From contig JAEPMY010000006.1 of NCBI GenBank assembly GCA_017643685.1, positions 1-64,000 on the forward strand: a DNA stretch of 64,000 bases, written 5' to 3'. The notes beneath the pieces were generated by a model that saw only the letters and a program-made list of their open reading frames with translations, was not told where the DNA came from and did not search any database. Origin of the DNA: Sneathiella sp. GTDB taxonomy: Bacteria; Pseudomonadota; Alphaproteobacteria; Sneathiellales; Sneathiellaceae. Of this stretch, positions 43,760 to 51,790 are shown one piece after another. The position numbers and the translations under genes are program-made. Within the stretch, counting starts at the first letter, position 1. The number at the start of each line of letters is the position of its first letter.

Positions 43760-45223
43760 TTATACTCCTTTCTGAGTGTCTTCGAGGGGAACCGCTTTCC
43801 AAAAATAGCGTCTGAAACCCCGCTTGTTGTCGTAATCTTTTACCCGAAATACCATTCGCATCTTGTCACCGACCGAAAGTTCTGCATCCGGTGCGATGTC
43901 TGTGAAATCAGCCATCAAGCGCCCTCCGCCTTCAAATTGAACCATACCGTAATAGGCTGGTGGGTCAGGGGAGTAAGTCAAACGGTCTGCTGTAAACGAA
44001 TTGACGGAAGCGATCTTTTCGGCGAAGGGGTGATCTTCCTGTGTGCCGATTTCGCCGCAATTTTCGTTCACGCACATGTTCGTTTTTGGGAATTGAATTG
44101 TGCCGCATTTACTGCATTCGCCGCCAACCATTCGCTGAGCGAGATATCGGTTTCTGTAATGAGTTGTGAGACCTGTATTTTTGTCAACCTCTGCCCGGAT
44201 GCCTTGCTCTGTGGAGAGCTCTCCATTGATAACAAGGAAGCGGTTATAGTTGCTCTCTGGCCGACCATTCTTCAGGGAGCTGGAAAGGCTTGCAGCAGCA
44301 GATTTTACTTTGTCAGTTGCTTCAAACAGGAGAGCGTCGCAGCCTTGACCAAAGCTAGCAACAAGGATTTTGTCTCCAGGCTTTGCCTGTTCAAGGGCCT
44401 GAACAAGCATTACGATTGAGTGAGCAGATCCGGTTTCACCCACCGTTGCTTGTAGGTTGTCAGCGACAGCATCTGGGTTGATACCAGTTTTTTTTGCAAG
44501 TCCGGCGGCGACATTTCTTGCGGCAACTGGAAAGCAGAATGTCGTGATGTCTGCAGCATTAATACCTGCCTTGTCGAGGAGAGCGGAAATTGCTGTTGGG
44601 ACGATCTTCATATAGCCTTCGTCCCGGATCCAGCGCTCTTCCCAAGTGTAGTCATGGTTGTTTTCTTCGCCGCGAAAATGATCCACAAAGTCGACAGATT
44701 CAGTATGTGCGCCCAATAGGCGTGCCATTATATCGCCTTCACCAACAAGCAGTGCCGCGGCCCCGTCGCCAGATGTCATTTCTAAGGCGTTACCCGCTTT
44801 TGTCTGACGCTTCTCAGACGCAGTGAAAAGAACTTTACCCGCGCCGCCCTTGGTGGCTTGCAAAGCCATCAGGAGGCCAGACGTTCCCGCTCGCATCGAA
44901 GATGAAAAATCTAGCGTTTGCAAAGAACTTGAGAGATTGAGAGCATCGGCGACGATGCCGGCATTTTGACGGTCCTGGAACGGATAACTGGTTGAGGCCA
45001 TATACACACCTGAGATATCCGCTCTATCTTGGTCGGCAAGACAGTTACGTGCGGCTTCGACGGCCATCGTGACACTGTCTTCATCCCAGTTAGCCGCGGC
45101 GCGTTCACCACGCGCTAGACCTTTTAGACCTGGGTTGAACCAAGCATGGGCTTTAAAGATTTCACTTCTTTGCAAACGGCTTTTGGGGATGTATCCGCTA
45201 AAAGCCAAGATTCCGACTTCCAC
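43760..45223 (-). CDS. HMG-CoA-synthase-like / DUF35 OB-fold fusion, probable thiolase partner
   Basis: A 487-residue fusion. Residues 1-310 match the HMG-CoA synthase/KAS III thiolase fold; residues 350-480 are a DUF35 domain with zinc ribbon cysteines 370, 373, 384, 389 and a following OB-fold. At the position of the nucleophilic cysteine (archaeal pattern ACKAGT) this protein reads SMRAGT, with Met110 in place of Cys. The catalytic histidine region (HMP in relatives) reads FCFPVAARN. Independent catalysis is therefore doubtful. Adjacent coupling to the SCP2 thiolase suggests a heteromeric thiolase complex in which DUF35 binds CoA. Confidence 0.85.
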   Translation of the reverse strand: MEVGILAFSGYIPKSRLQRSEIFKAHAWFNPGLKGLARGERAAANWDEDSVTMAVEAARNCLADQDRADISGVYMASTSYPFQDRQNAGIVADALNLSSSLQTLDFSSSMRAGTSGLLMALQATKGGAGKVLFTASEKRQTKAGNALEMTSGDGAAALLVGEGDIMARLLGAHTESVDFVDHFRGEENNHDYTWEERWIRDEGYMKIVPTAISALLDKAGINAADITTFCFPVAARNVAAGLAKKTGINPDAVADNLQATVGETGSAHSIVMLVQALEQAKPGDKILVASFGQGCDALLFEATDKVKSAAASLSSSLKNGRPESNYNRFLVINGELSTEQGIRAEVDKNTGLTTHYRNRYLAQRMVGGECSKCGTIQFPKTNMCVNENCGEIGTQEDHPFAEKIASVNSFTADRLTYSPDPPAYYGMVQFEGGGRLMADFTDIAPDAELSVGDKMRMVFRVKDYDNKRGFRRYFWKAVPLEDTQKGV

Positions 45224-45377
45224 GCCTTCTCCTCCTTATTTTTATTGGGGCAGGAATTATACTTAATCACTCAATCCAGCAGACTTCAGGCATTCAAGAG
45301 CATTTTTGAACTTAAGATACACAACATTTTATTCTTCTTATTTAGTGTAAATCAAATTCGGCTAACAAACTAGCGAT

Positions 45378-45396
45378 CTTGCTATTAATAAGCAAG
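45378..45396. promoter_or_regulatory. Inverted repeat, candidate MarR operator
   Basis: CTTGCTATTAATAAGCAAG has 6-bp perfect arms around an AT centre. It lies in the gap between the divergent HMG-CoA-synthase-like gene and the MarR gene at 45460, where an autoregulated MarR protein would bind. Confidence 0.5.
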
Positions 45397-45459
45397 CTAA
45401 TTAAAATGACTTTGAAAAAGGGGATGTGCCTTGCGCTCCCGTGGGGAGTGGTTATAGTG

Positions 45460-45972
45460 ATGCCGAAAAAGAAACTGGGGCAGGATATGGATTATCTGGA
45501 TCATCGAGCTGGCTTTATTTTCAGTGACATAGCGCGCTTTCGAGCTCGACTGTTTGATAGCCTTCTTGCGCCCCATGGTCTCACCACATCTCAAGCGTGG
45601 GTTCTGGCGCAATTGTTTGTTGAGGATAATTTACCTCAAAAAGAATTGGCGCGGCGTATGGATGTGGGGACTGTTACGGTTGGTGGGCTTATTGATCGGC
45701 TGGAAGCTCGCGGATTCGTTGAACGTAAAGTAGATCCGGACGACAGGCGCGTTAAAAGGGTGTTGTTGAAAGATGCTGCCCGACCTATCGGACGGATCAT
45801 GTCTGAGTGCGGCCGTCAGGTTAATAAAATTACCTTCACTGATATGGCGCCAGAAGATGCGCAGCGTATGATGGATAATATGGTGACCATTCGCCGTAAT
45901 TTGTTGAACGCGCTTGATAATGACAAATCAATTCATAACGCGACCGATATCTTGCTGGAAAAGTCGAAGTAA
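45460..45972 (+). CDS. MarR-family transcriptional regulator
   Basis: A winged-helix MarR protein of about 170 residues (from ATG 45460). The recognition region is NLPQKELARRMDVGTVTVGGLIDRLE near residue 52 (key part LARRMDVGTVTVGGLIDRL), followed by the wing RKVDPDDRRVKRVLL. It is divergent from the fusion/thiolase operon and is probably its repressor, released by a CoA thioester or free acid. The frame is open from 45379; ATG 45460 follows GGGGAG by 12 bases, while ATG 45487 is a shorter option right before the conserved domain. Its end faces a second MarR gene 4 bp away. Confidence 0.88.
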   Translation: MPKKKLGQDMDYLDHRAGFIFSDIARFRARLFDSLLAPHGLTTSQAWVLAQLFVEDNLPQKELARRMDVGTVTVGGLIDRLEARGFVERKVDPDDRRVKRVLLKDAARPIGRIMSECGRQVNKITFTDMAPEDAQRMMDNMVTIRRNLLNALDNDKSIHNATDILLEKSK

Positions 45973-45976
45973 CGAC

Positions 45977-46432
45977 TTAATTTGAAGACTTGTCCATTTC
46001 CAGCATGGAGCTGTTGAGTTTGTTCAGATAATGAACAAATGCAATTCTGTCATCTTCAGAAAAACCTGAAAGCGCTTGATCATAAAACGCGTTAATTAGT
46101 GGGGCAATGCGTGCCCATACCGCATGGCCTTCTTCTGTCAGGCAAATCCTTCGGGATCGTTGATCATTTGGATCGGGTTTCCGACCTATTAAGCTCCGGT
46201 CCTCTAATCTGCTTAGGACACCGTTCATATTCTGCCGGCTGAGGCGCAGGTATTCACATAATTCGGAAACCGTCATTCCTTCGCCTGCAGCGGGACGAGA
46301 CAACGCACCTAGAATGGACCACTGCTGAGTAGTGATCTGCTCTTCCTCTAGGGCTTGCGCCCCTACTTTTTGCAGGGTGTTTGCCGTTTGGTAGAGGCGA
46401 AAGAACAATCTATTGCTTAAATTATCGAACAT
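45977..46432 (-). CDS. MarR-family transcriptional regulator, BadR-like by position
   Basis: A 151-residue MarR protein. MTVSELCEYLRLSRQNMNGVLSRLE near residue 60 (key part CEYLRLSRQNMNGVLSRL) is the recognition helix region and RKPDPNDQRSRRICLTEEG the wing. It is divergent from the acyl-CoA dehydrogenase-badH-badI operon, with a perfect 16-bp palindrome between them. BadR, the MarR repressor of the bad/ali genes in Rhodopseudomonas, holds the same kind of position, so the same role is likely. Orthology is not proven by eye. Confidence 0.9.
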   Translation of the reverse strand: MFDNLSNRLFFRLYQTANTLQKVGAQALEEEQITTQQWSILGALSRPAAGEGMTVSELCEYLRLSRQNMNGVLSRLEDRSLIGRKPDPNDQRSRRICLTEEGHAVWARIAPLINAFYDQALSGFSEDDRIAFVHYLNKLNSSMLEMDKSSN

Positions 46433-46467
46433 AAGTCTTCATTTATCGGTATTGCTGAAAAAATATC

Positions 46468-46483
46468 TGTCAATATATTGACA
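46468..46483. promoter_or_regulatory. Perfect 16-bp palindrome, candidate operator for the ring-degradation operon
   Basis: TGTCAATATATTGACA is exactly self-complementary. It lies 36 bp before the MarR start (-) and 48 bp before the dehydrogenase start (+), where a MarR dimer would block both promoters. Confidence 0.7.
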
Positions 46484-46530
46484 TAAAGTTTGAAAGAGGT
46501 AAAGCTAAAGAAAAACAAAGGGAGGGCCAA

Positions 46531-47676
46531 ATGAATTTCGAACTTAGCCCAGATCAAAAAGCGATGATTGCTGCTGCAGAGCAATTTGCCATGGATAAGA
46601 TTGCACCTGGTTATCAAGCGCGGGAGAAGGCTGCAGGGCTTGACCGAGTGCTTCTAAAGGAGATGGGCCAGCTTGGCTTTATCGCGCCTGAGCAGTCAGA
46701 AGCTTTCGGTGGCTCCGAGGTTTCTTATCTAACAAGTGGATTGATTATGGAGGCTTTGTCAGGTGCTGATTTCAATATGGCATATGTCCAGCTTTTAGGG
46801 TCGTTAAACACGCAAATATTGGTGCGTTATGCCTCTACCGCACTGGCAGAGAAGTGGATTCCGAAGATTTGCCGCGGTGAGGCGGTTCTTGGGGTGGCCT
46901 TGACGGAGCCTGGTGGGGGCTCAGATGCGGCTAACCTGCAGCTTCGGGCAACTAAAGTAGAAGGTGGGTATATCCTGAATGGAGAGAAGGCATCTATCTC
47001 TGCGGTTGATCAAGCCGATATCATGATTGTGTTTGCGAGGACCGGCGAAAAAGATAGCCGAGCAAAAGGGGTGAGTGCCTTTTTAGTAGAGATGAATTCT
47101 AAAGGGGTCACTTCCGCCCGCTATGAAGGGATGGGGCAGCATGCAGTTGGGCATGGGTCTATCTTTTTTGAAGACGCGTTTGTTCCTGATGCCCATCGTT
47201 TAGGAGATGAAAACAAGGCTTTTACTCAAGTAATGGAAGGGTTTGATTTCAGTCGTGCCCTTATCGGGTTGCAGTGTCTTGCTGTCGCCCGTCAATCATT
47301 AAAAGAAAGCTGGAAATATGCTTCTGAAAGGGAAGCATTTGGTGCACCAATTTCAGTTAATCAGGGGGTGACCTTCCCGCTCGCCGAGGCAGAAACCATG
47401 TTAGAGGCGGCTCGATTGCTTTGTTACAAGACGTTGTGGCTTAAAGATAACAACCAGCCGCATACGACCGAAGCGGCGATGTGCAAGTGGTGGCCACCTA
47501 AACTGGCGTTTGAAATCGTACATCAATGTCTGCTGACCCATGGTTTTGGTGGATACACAAGTGATTACCCATTTGAACAGCGTCTGCGGGATGTTCTGGG
47601 ACTGCAGATTGGGGATGGAACTGCAAACATCATGAAGATGATTATTGCGCGACAAAAATTGGGAGAAGTACAATGA
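46531..47676 (+). CDS. Acyl-CoA dehydrogenase, probable cyclohexanecarboxyl-CoA dehydrogenase (AliB-like)
   Basis: A 381-residue FAD-dependent dehydrogenase with LTEPGGGSDAANLQLRA near residue 128, NGEKASISAVDQAD near residue 152 and LLTHGFGGYTSDYPFEQRLRDV near residue 330. By neighbourhood (MarR, BadH, BadI) it should make cyclohex-1-ene-1-carboxyl-CoA from cyclohexanecarboxyl-CoA, as AliB does. The start follows a GGGAGGG site. Its stop overlaps the badH start by four bases (ATGA), so translation is coupled. The exact substrate is inferred from context only. Confidence 0.87.
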   Translation: MNFELSPDQKAMIAAAEQFAMDKIAPGYQAREKAAGLDRVLLKEMGQLGFIAPEQSEAFGGSEVSYLTSGLIMEALSGADFNMAYVQLLGSLNTQILVRYASTALAEKWIPKICRGEAVLGVALTEPGGGSDAANLQLRATKVEGGYILNGEKASISAVDQADIMIVFARTGEKDSRAKGVSAFLVEMNSKGVTSARYEGMGQHAVGHGSIFFEDAFVPDAHRLGDENKAFTQVMEGFDFSRALIGLQCLAVARQSLKESWKYASEREAFGAPISVNQGVTFPLAEAETMLEAARLLCYKTLWLKDNNQPHTTEAAMCKWWPPKLAFEIVHQCLLTHGFGGYTSDYPFEQRLRDVLGLQIGDGTANIMKMIIARQKLGEVQ

Positions 47677-48431
47677 GAGGTCTAGAAGGCAAAAGGGCTA
47701 TTGTCACAGGCGGCGGCGGCGGTCTTGGAACCGCGATTTGCCAGCGTTTGGCAGAAGAAGGTGTTTGTGTCGGTGTGTTCGACTTAAATCAGGAAGCCGC
47801 TGAGAGAACGGCGGCGACGCTTCAAACGCCCGGTGCGGCCTATTCCGTTGATATTTCCGATCAGGAAGCGGTGAATGCCGCAGTAGTGGAGTTTGAGGCG
47901 ACGAAAGGTCCCGTAGATATTCTTGTCAATAATGCGGGCTGGGATAAGGTCGGCACGTTCCTCGATACAGATAAAGAACTTTGGGAAAAGATTGTGGCGG
48001 TCAACCTTTGGGGGCCTCTCCATATGACGCATGCCGTTGGGAGAGGAATGTCAGAGCGAGGCGCGGGTAAAATCATCACCGTGGCATCTGATGCGGCACG
48101 TGTCGGATCCAGCGGCGAAGGCGTCTATTCTGCCTGCAAGGGGGGAATGGTGGCTTTCTCGAAAACGCTTGCTCGTGAACTTGCTCGTAAAAATATCAAT
48201 GTTAATGTTGTGTGCCCGGGACCATCTGACACGCCAATTCTGAACGATTTTGTTGGCGAAGGAGAAATGGGGCAAAAAATATACGAAGGCCTGAAGCGGG
48301 CCATCCCGTTCAAGCGGTTGGGGCAACCAGAAGATTTCGGCGGAATTGTAACGTTTCTAGCCAGTGAAGAATCCGACTATATCACAGGGCAGGTCATTAG
48401 TGTGTCTGGCGGCCTGACGATGGCAGGATAA
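47673..48431 (+). CDS. badH: 2-hydroxycyclohexanecarboxyl-CoA dehydrogenase (BadH-like SDR)
   Basis: A 252-residue short-chain dehydrogenase. The NAD loop is TGGGGGLGTA near residue 12, NNAGWDKV near residue 89 is a marked BadH trait, and the catalytic residues are S140-Y153-K157 type (SDAARVGSSGEGVYSACKGG). It should oxidise 2-hydroxycyclohexanecarboxyl-CoA to the 2-keto thioester. The C-terminus DYITGQVISVSGGLTMAG is very close to the BadH I recall from Rhodopseudomonas. It is coupled to the dehydrogenase upstream, and the ring-cleaving hydrolase follows 11 bp downstream. Confidence 0.88.
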   Translation: MRGLEGKRAIVTGGGGGLGTAICQRLAEEGVCVGVFDLNQEAAERTAATLQTPGAAYSVDISDQEAVNAAVVEFEATKGPVDILVNNAGWDKVGTFLDTDKELWEKIVAVNLWGPLHMTHAVGRGMSERGAGKIITVASDAARVGSSGEGVYSACKGGMVAFSKTLARELARKNINVNVVCPGPSDTPILNDFVGEGEMGQKIYEGLKRAIPFKRLGQPEDFGGIVTFLASEESDYITGQVISVSGGLTMAG

Positions 48432-48442
48432 GGAAAACAAAA

Positions 48443-49225
48443 ATGTCATACGAAGATATTCTTTATGAAGTAAAAGACGGTGCGGCTTGGATCACGATTA
48501 ACCGTCCGGAAAAGTATAATGCGTTTCGCGGCCAGACTGTTGAGGAGCTGATCTCTGCCTTTAATAAGGCCGCTTGGGATAATGAAATTGGGGTCGTTGT
48601 TTTAACAGGCGCCGGTGACAAGGCCTTTTGCACTGGGGGTGACCAGTCGGCGCATGATGGGCAGTATGACGGGCGCGGAACTATTGGTCTTCCGGTCGAG
48701 GAATTACAATCCTTGATCCGCGATATGGCGAAGCCCGTTATTGCGCGTGTTCAAGGTTTCGCTATTGGCGGCGGTAATGTTCTTGCCTCTATCTGTGATA
48801 TGACAATCGCTTCTGAGAACGCACAGTTTGGACAGGTTGGTCCAAAAGTTGGCTCCGTTGATCCAGGGTTTGGAACTGCTTATCTGGCGCGAATTGTTGG
48901 TGAGAAAAAAGCGCGAGAGATTTGGTATATGTGTCGCCGTTATAAAGCGGATGAAGCAGAGCGTATGGGGCTGGTAAATCGGGTCGTAGCACACGACCAA
49001 TTGGATCAGGAGGTAGAAGCTTGGTGCGCTGAAATTATGGAGAAAAGTCCGACAGCTCTCGCCATTGCAAAACGTTCTTTCAATATGGATAGTGAAAATA
49101 TTCGGGGCATTTCCTCTATGGGGATGCAGGCGCTCAAACTGTATTATGATACAGAGGAATCCCGTGAGGGGGTAAAGGCTTTCAATGAAAAGCGGAAGCC
49201 TGAATTTAGGAAATATGTGAAATAG
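48443..49225 (+). CDS. badI: 2-ketocyclohexanecarboxyl-CoA hydrolase (BadI-like)
   Basis: A 260-residue crotonase-fold enzyme that should open the ring of 2-ketocyclohexanecarboxyl-CoA with water, giving pimeloyl-CoA. FCTGGDQSAHDGQYDGRGT near residue 68 and FGQVGPKVGSVDPGFGTAYL near residue 133, plus the C-terminal LYYDTEESREGVKAF, are hallmark BadI segments also related to MenB. The chain ends KRKPEFRKYVK, also as in BadI. An AAGGAAAAC site precedes ATG 48443. It is the last gene of the dehydrogenase-badH-badI unit, closed by a terminator. Confidence 0.92.
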   Translation: MSYEDILYEVKDGAAWITINRPEKYNAFRGQTVEELISAFNKAAWDNEIGVVVLTGAGDKAFCTGGDQSAHDGQYDGRGTIGLPVEELQSLIRDMAKPVIARVQGFAIGGGNVLASICDMTIASENAQFGQVGPKVGSVDPGFGTAYLARIVGEKKAREIWYMCRRYKADEAERMGLVNRVVAHDQLDQEVEAWCAEIMEKSPTALAIAKRSFNMDSENIRGISSMGMQALKLYYDTEESREGVKAFNEKRKPEFRKYVK

Positions 49226-49284
49226 TTCTGATGTTAATGCGGGGTATTTGCACTATTCCGAACACATAAACTTCTTTATAGTTG

Positions 49285-49318
49285 GCCAGACCTAATCAAA
49301 CGGGTCTGGCTCTTTTTT
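49285..49318 (+). terminator. Rho-independent terminator after badI
   Basis: An 8-bp perfect stem GCCAGACC/GGTCTGGC with 10-base loop and a run of seven T. Confidence 0.88.
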
Positions 49319-49389
49319 TGTGGGAAGAATGAATAATAGTAACCCCCTCAGATTTCTCGCCGACCCCTTTCCATAAGCGGGAGACATCG

Positions 49390-50523
49390 ATGCCACTCGA
49401 TAAAAATAAGAACAACACTAATGGTCCACTCTCAGGCAGACTTGTAATTGATGTAAGTCAAGGAATTGCGGGCCCTTACTGTGCGCAGATGCTGGCGTCC
49501 TATGGGGCGCGGGTGATCAAGATTGACCCGCCAAGCGGGGACTGGTGCCGTGCTGTCGGAACTACTTTTGGGACATTGTCTTACTATGCCGTTGCCTATA
49601 ACCGGGGTAAGGAAGGTATCGTTCTCGATTTAAAGCAAAAAGAGGATTTGGAGACGCTTTACGAGCTGGTCTCTGAGGCTGACATTTTTCTGGAGAGTTC
49701 CCGTCCGGGTGTTGCTGAAAAAATTGGAATTGATTTTGAGACATTGAAGTCAAAAAATTCATCTTTAATTTATTTGTCTATTAGCGGTTTCGGGCAGCAA
49801 GGCCCGTACTCCACGCGCCCCTGCACTGATGGGGTGGCGCAGGCCTACAGCGGCTTAGTCAATGGCAATGTTGGTGAAGATGGGTTGCCGCATAAATTGG
49901 ATATCCCGATTGTAGATATCGTGACAGGTTTAATGGCCTGTCAGTCAATCGGGATGGCTTTGTTGCAGCGGGATCGTGATGGCCAGGCACAATATCTGGA
50001 TAACAATCTGGTTGCGAGTGCGCTGGAAGTTCAGAAGGTGAAGTTAATTGAACAGCACCTGAACGGCTCTGTTGTGGCGAAATTGAATGTTCCATCCGGA
50101 ATTTATGCAGCAAAGGATGCCAATATTGCCATTGCTCTTGCAACCTATGCCCATTTTCAAAAGCTAATGGACCTTCTGGATGCTAATGATGTGATTGCTG
50201 AGATGGGGCTTGATAGTTTTGAAGCTTGTATGAGGGAAGAAGAACCGCTTCGTACAATGCTACGTGAGATTCTGGGAGCAATGCCAGCGGAGCATTGGAT
50301 GTCTCTTTTGGGTGGTGCAGGCATTATTGTGAACCGTATTAACAGTCTTGAAGATGTTTTAGCAGATGAACAAGCCAAGGAAGGTGGTCTTCTTCGTGAG
50401 GTGTCGCATGCAGGGCTGAGTGATTTTCTTCTGCCGCAGTTGCCTTTGACCATTGGTGATGTAGGCGACGCACCAGAAAAAGGACAGGATACCGAGGCTG
50501 TCCTTGCAGAACTCAGGGGCTGA
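49390..50523 (+). CDS. CaiB/BaiF family (class III) CoA-transferase
   Basis: A 377-residue class III CoA-transferase. SQGIAGPYCAQMLASYGARVIKID is the N-terminal CoA-binding pattern (key part AGPYCAQML near residue 27), and RPCTDGVAQAYSGL near residue 140 contains the presumed catalytic aspartate. It follows the badI terminator and so has its own promoter in 49319-49389. It could activate cyclohexanecarboxylate or a related acid by CoA transfer instead of the AliA ligase, which is absent here; this is an inference from position. A different member of the family lies at 21913. Confidence 0.88.
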   Translation: MPLDKNKNNTNGPLSGRLVIDVSQGIAGPYCAQMLASYGARVIKIDPPSGDWCRAVGTTFGTLSYYAVAYNRGKEGIVLDLKQKEDLETLYELVSEADIFLESSRPGVAEKIGIDFETLKSKNSSLIYLSISGFGQQGPYSTRPCTDGVAQAYSGLVNGNVGEDGLPHKLDIPIVDIVTGLMACQSIGMALLQRDRDGQAQYLDNNLVASALEVQKVKLIEQHLNGSVVAKLNVPSGIYAAKDANIAIALATYAHFQKLMDLLDANDVIAEMGLDSFEACMREEEPLRTMLREILGAMPAEHWMSLLGGAGIIVNRINSLEDVLADEQAKEGGLLREVSHAGLSDFLLPQLPLTIGDVGDAPEKGQDTEAVLAELRG

Positions 50524-50556
50524 TTTCTTTTGATTTTTCTGTCATACTCACCACAT

Positions 50557-50582
50557 AAAGGCGGCTAACAGCCGCCTTTTTT
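50557..50582 (+). terminator. Rho-independent terminator after the CoA-transferase gene
   Basis: A perfect 10-bp stem AAAGGCGGCT/AGCCGCCTTT with AAC loop and T-run, immediately before the rhomboid gene. Confidence 0.93.
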
Positions 50583-50599
50583 CAGGTCAGGAGAGTGAA

Positions 50600-51247
50600 T
50601 TGGAAGAGCAAGAAGAGCGCGTACTGAATGTTCCGCCGATTACCAAATATATGGTGGTCGCCTTAATCGTTGTTCATATTTTGCTTCTGATGACGCAGGA
50701 TCAGACCATTGTGTGGGTCATGACCAATTTTGCTTTTGATTTGGAGCGTGCCGGGCAAGTTCTGATGAACTTGGATGGTCAAGGTGTCGGCTATCTTGTG
50801 ACAACTTTGACAACGCATATGTTCTTGCACCATGACTTAATGCATCTGGTCCTAAACGCTTTTATGTTGTTAGCTTTTGGCGCAATGGTGGAAAGATACT
50901 ATGGTGCCGCGCCTTTTTTGATTGTTTTTCTATTGGCAGGCTGGATAGGAGCGGGTGCTGAATATCTAACAACCCCTGCCGGTGGTGAGGGCTTCTTATA
51001 TGGTGCATCTGGTGCTGTATTTGGGATGATGGGCGCGACGCTTCGGCTTTTATATCCCCGTTTTGGGCTTCAAAAGACCATGATATTTGCTGCCGTATTA
51101 ATGGGGGTGAATTTACTGATCGGATTAAGCCCACTTGGCGCGATGTTGGCGGGTGATGGTGCGACAGTGTCATGGGCGGCTCATGCAGGCGGCTTTATCG
51201 CTGGGTTTATACTTTCCCTAGGTTTTAATATTCGGACACCAGCCTGA
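50600..51247 (+). CDS. Rhomboid-family intramembrane serine protease, TTG start
   Basis: A 215-residue six-helix membrane protease. GASGAVFGMMG near residue 136 holds the nucleophilic serine and WAAHAGGFIAGFI near residue 193 the catalytic histidine; HHDLMHLVLNAFMLLAFG near residue 77 carries the family's H-x-x-x-N oxyanion histidine and asparagine. It cleaves transmembrane segments inside the inner membrane. The only start that keeps the cytoplasmic N-terminus (EEQEERVLNVPP) is TTG 50600 with an AGGAGAG site; the first ATG would delete half of helix 1. Substrates are unknown. Confidence 0.9.
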   Translation: MEEQEERVLNVPPITKYMVVALIVVHILLLMTQDQTIVWVMTNFAFDLERAGQVLMNLDGQGVGYLVTTLTTHMFLHHDLMHLVLNAFMLLAFGAMVERYYGAAPFLIVFLLAGWIGAGAEYLTTPAGGEGFLYGASGAVFGMMGATLRLLYPRFGLQKTMIFAAVLMGVNLLIGLSPLGAMLAGDGATVSWAAHAGGFIAGFILSLGFNIRTPA

Positions 51248-51316
51248 TCACACTATTGTTAGCAGAATGTGAAGTCCGTTTTCCTTATATTTCAGGTGGG
51301 GCAAATATGAGGAAGC

Positions 51317-51784
51317 ATGATGAAACTTTCAACATATGTAAAAGCAGGCTTTAGTATCTTATTTGGAGCGATCTTTTCTCTAAATGTATGGGCAGGTGAG
51401 GCCGGCCCGTATTCAAAAGACTGGACCGGAACCGCGGCGGATGGATATGACGTTGTGGCCTATTTCAGCGATGGGGCTGCGACTAAGGGTAGTAAGGATT
51501 TTGTCCATGAATGGAATGGGGCGAAATGGCGTTTTTCTTCTGAAGGAAACCTAAACACTTTTGCCGCGAACCCGGAAAAATATGCACCTCAATATGGCGG
51601 CTATTGTGCTTATGCAGTATCTAACGGATATACTGCAAGTGTTGACCCGAAAGCCTTTACCGTGGTGGATGGGAAGCTGTACTTGAATTATTCTCAAAGC
51701 GTAAAAGAGACTTGGGAGAGAGATGTTCCCGGCTATATCTCGAAAGCGGAGAAGTATTGGCCAACTGTTAGAAGCAAGCTCTAA
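51317..51784 (+). CDS. Secreted YHS-domain protein
   Basis: A 155-residue protein with a signal peptide ending near VWA-GE (residue 26). The mature part has GYDVVAYFSDGAATKGSKDF and PEKYAPQYGGYCAYAVSNGY near residue 90, the YHS domain found in metal-handling proteins and oxygenases. It closes with WERDVPGYISKAEKYWP. YHS proteins are thought to bind metals, but this one has a single cysteine, so copper or iron sensing is only a guess. ATG 51317 and 51320 are tandem, with GAGGAAG upstream. Confidence 0.85.
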   Translation: MMKLSTYVKAGFSILFGAIFSLNVWAGEAGPYSKDWTGTAADGYDVVAYFSDGAATKGSKDFVHEWNGAKWRFSSEGNLNTFAANPEKYAPQYGGYCAYAVSNGYTASVDPKAFTVVDGKLYLNYSQSVKETWERDVPGYISKAEKYWPTVRSKL

Positions 51785-51790
51785 AATTAG

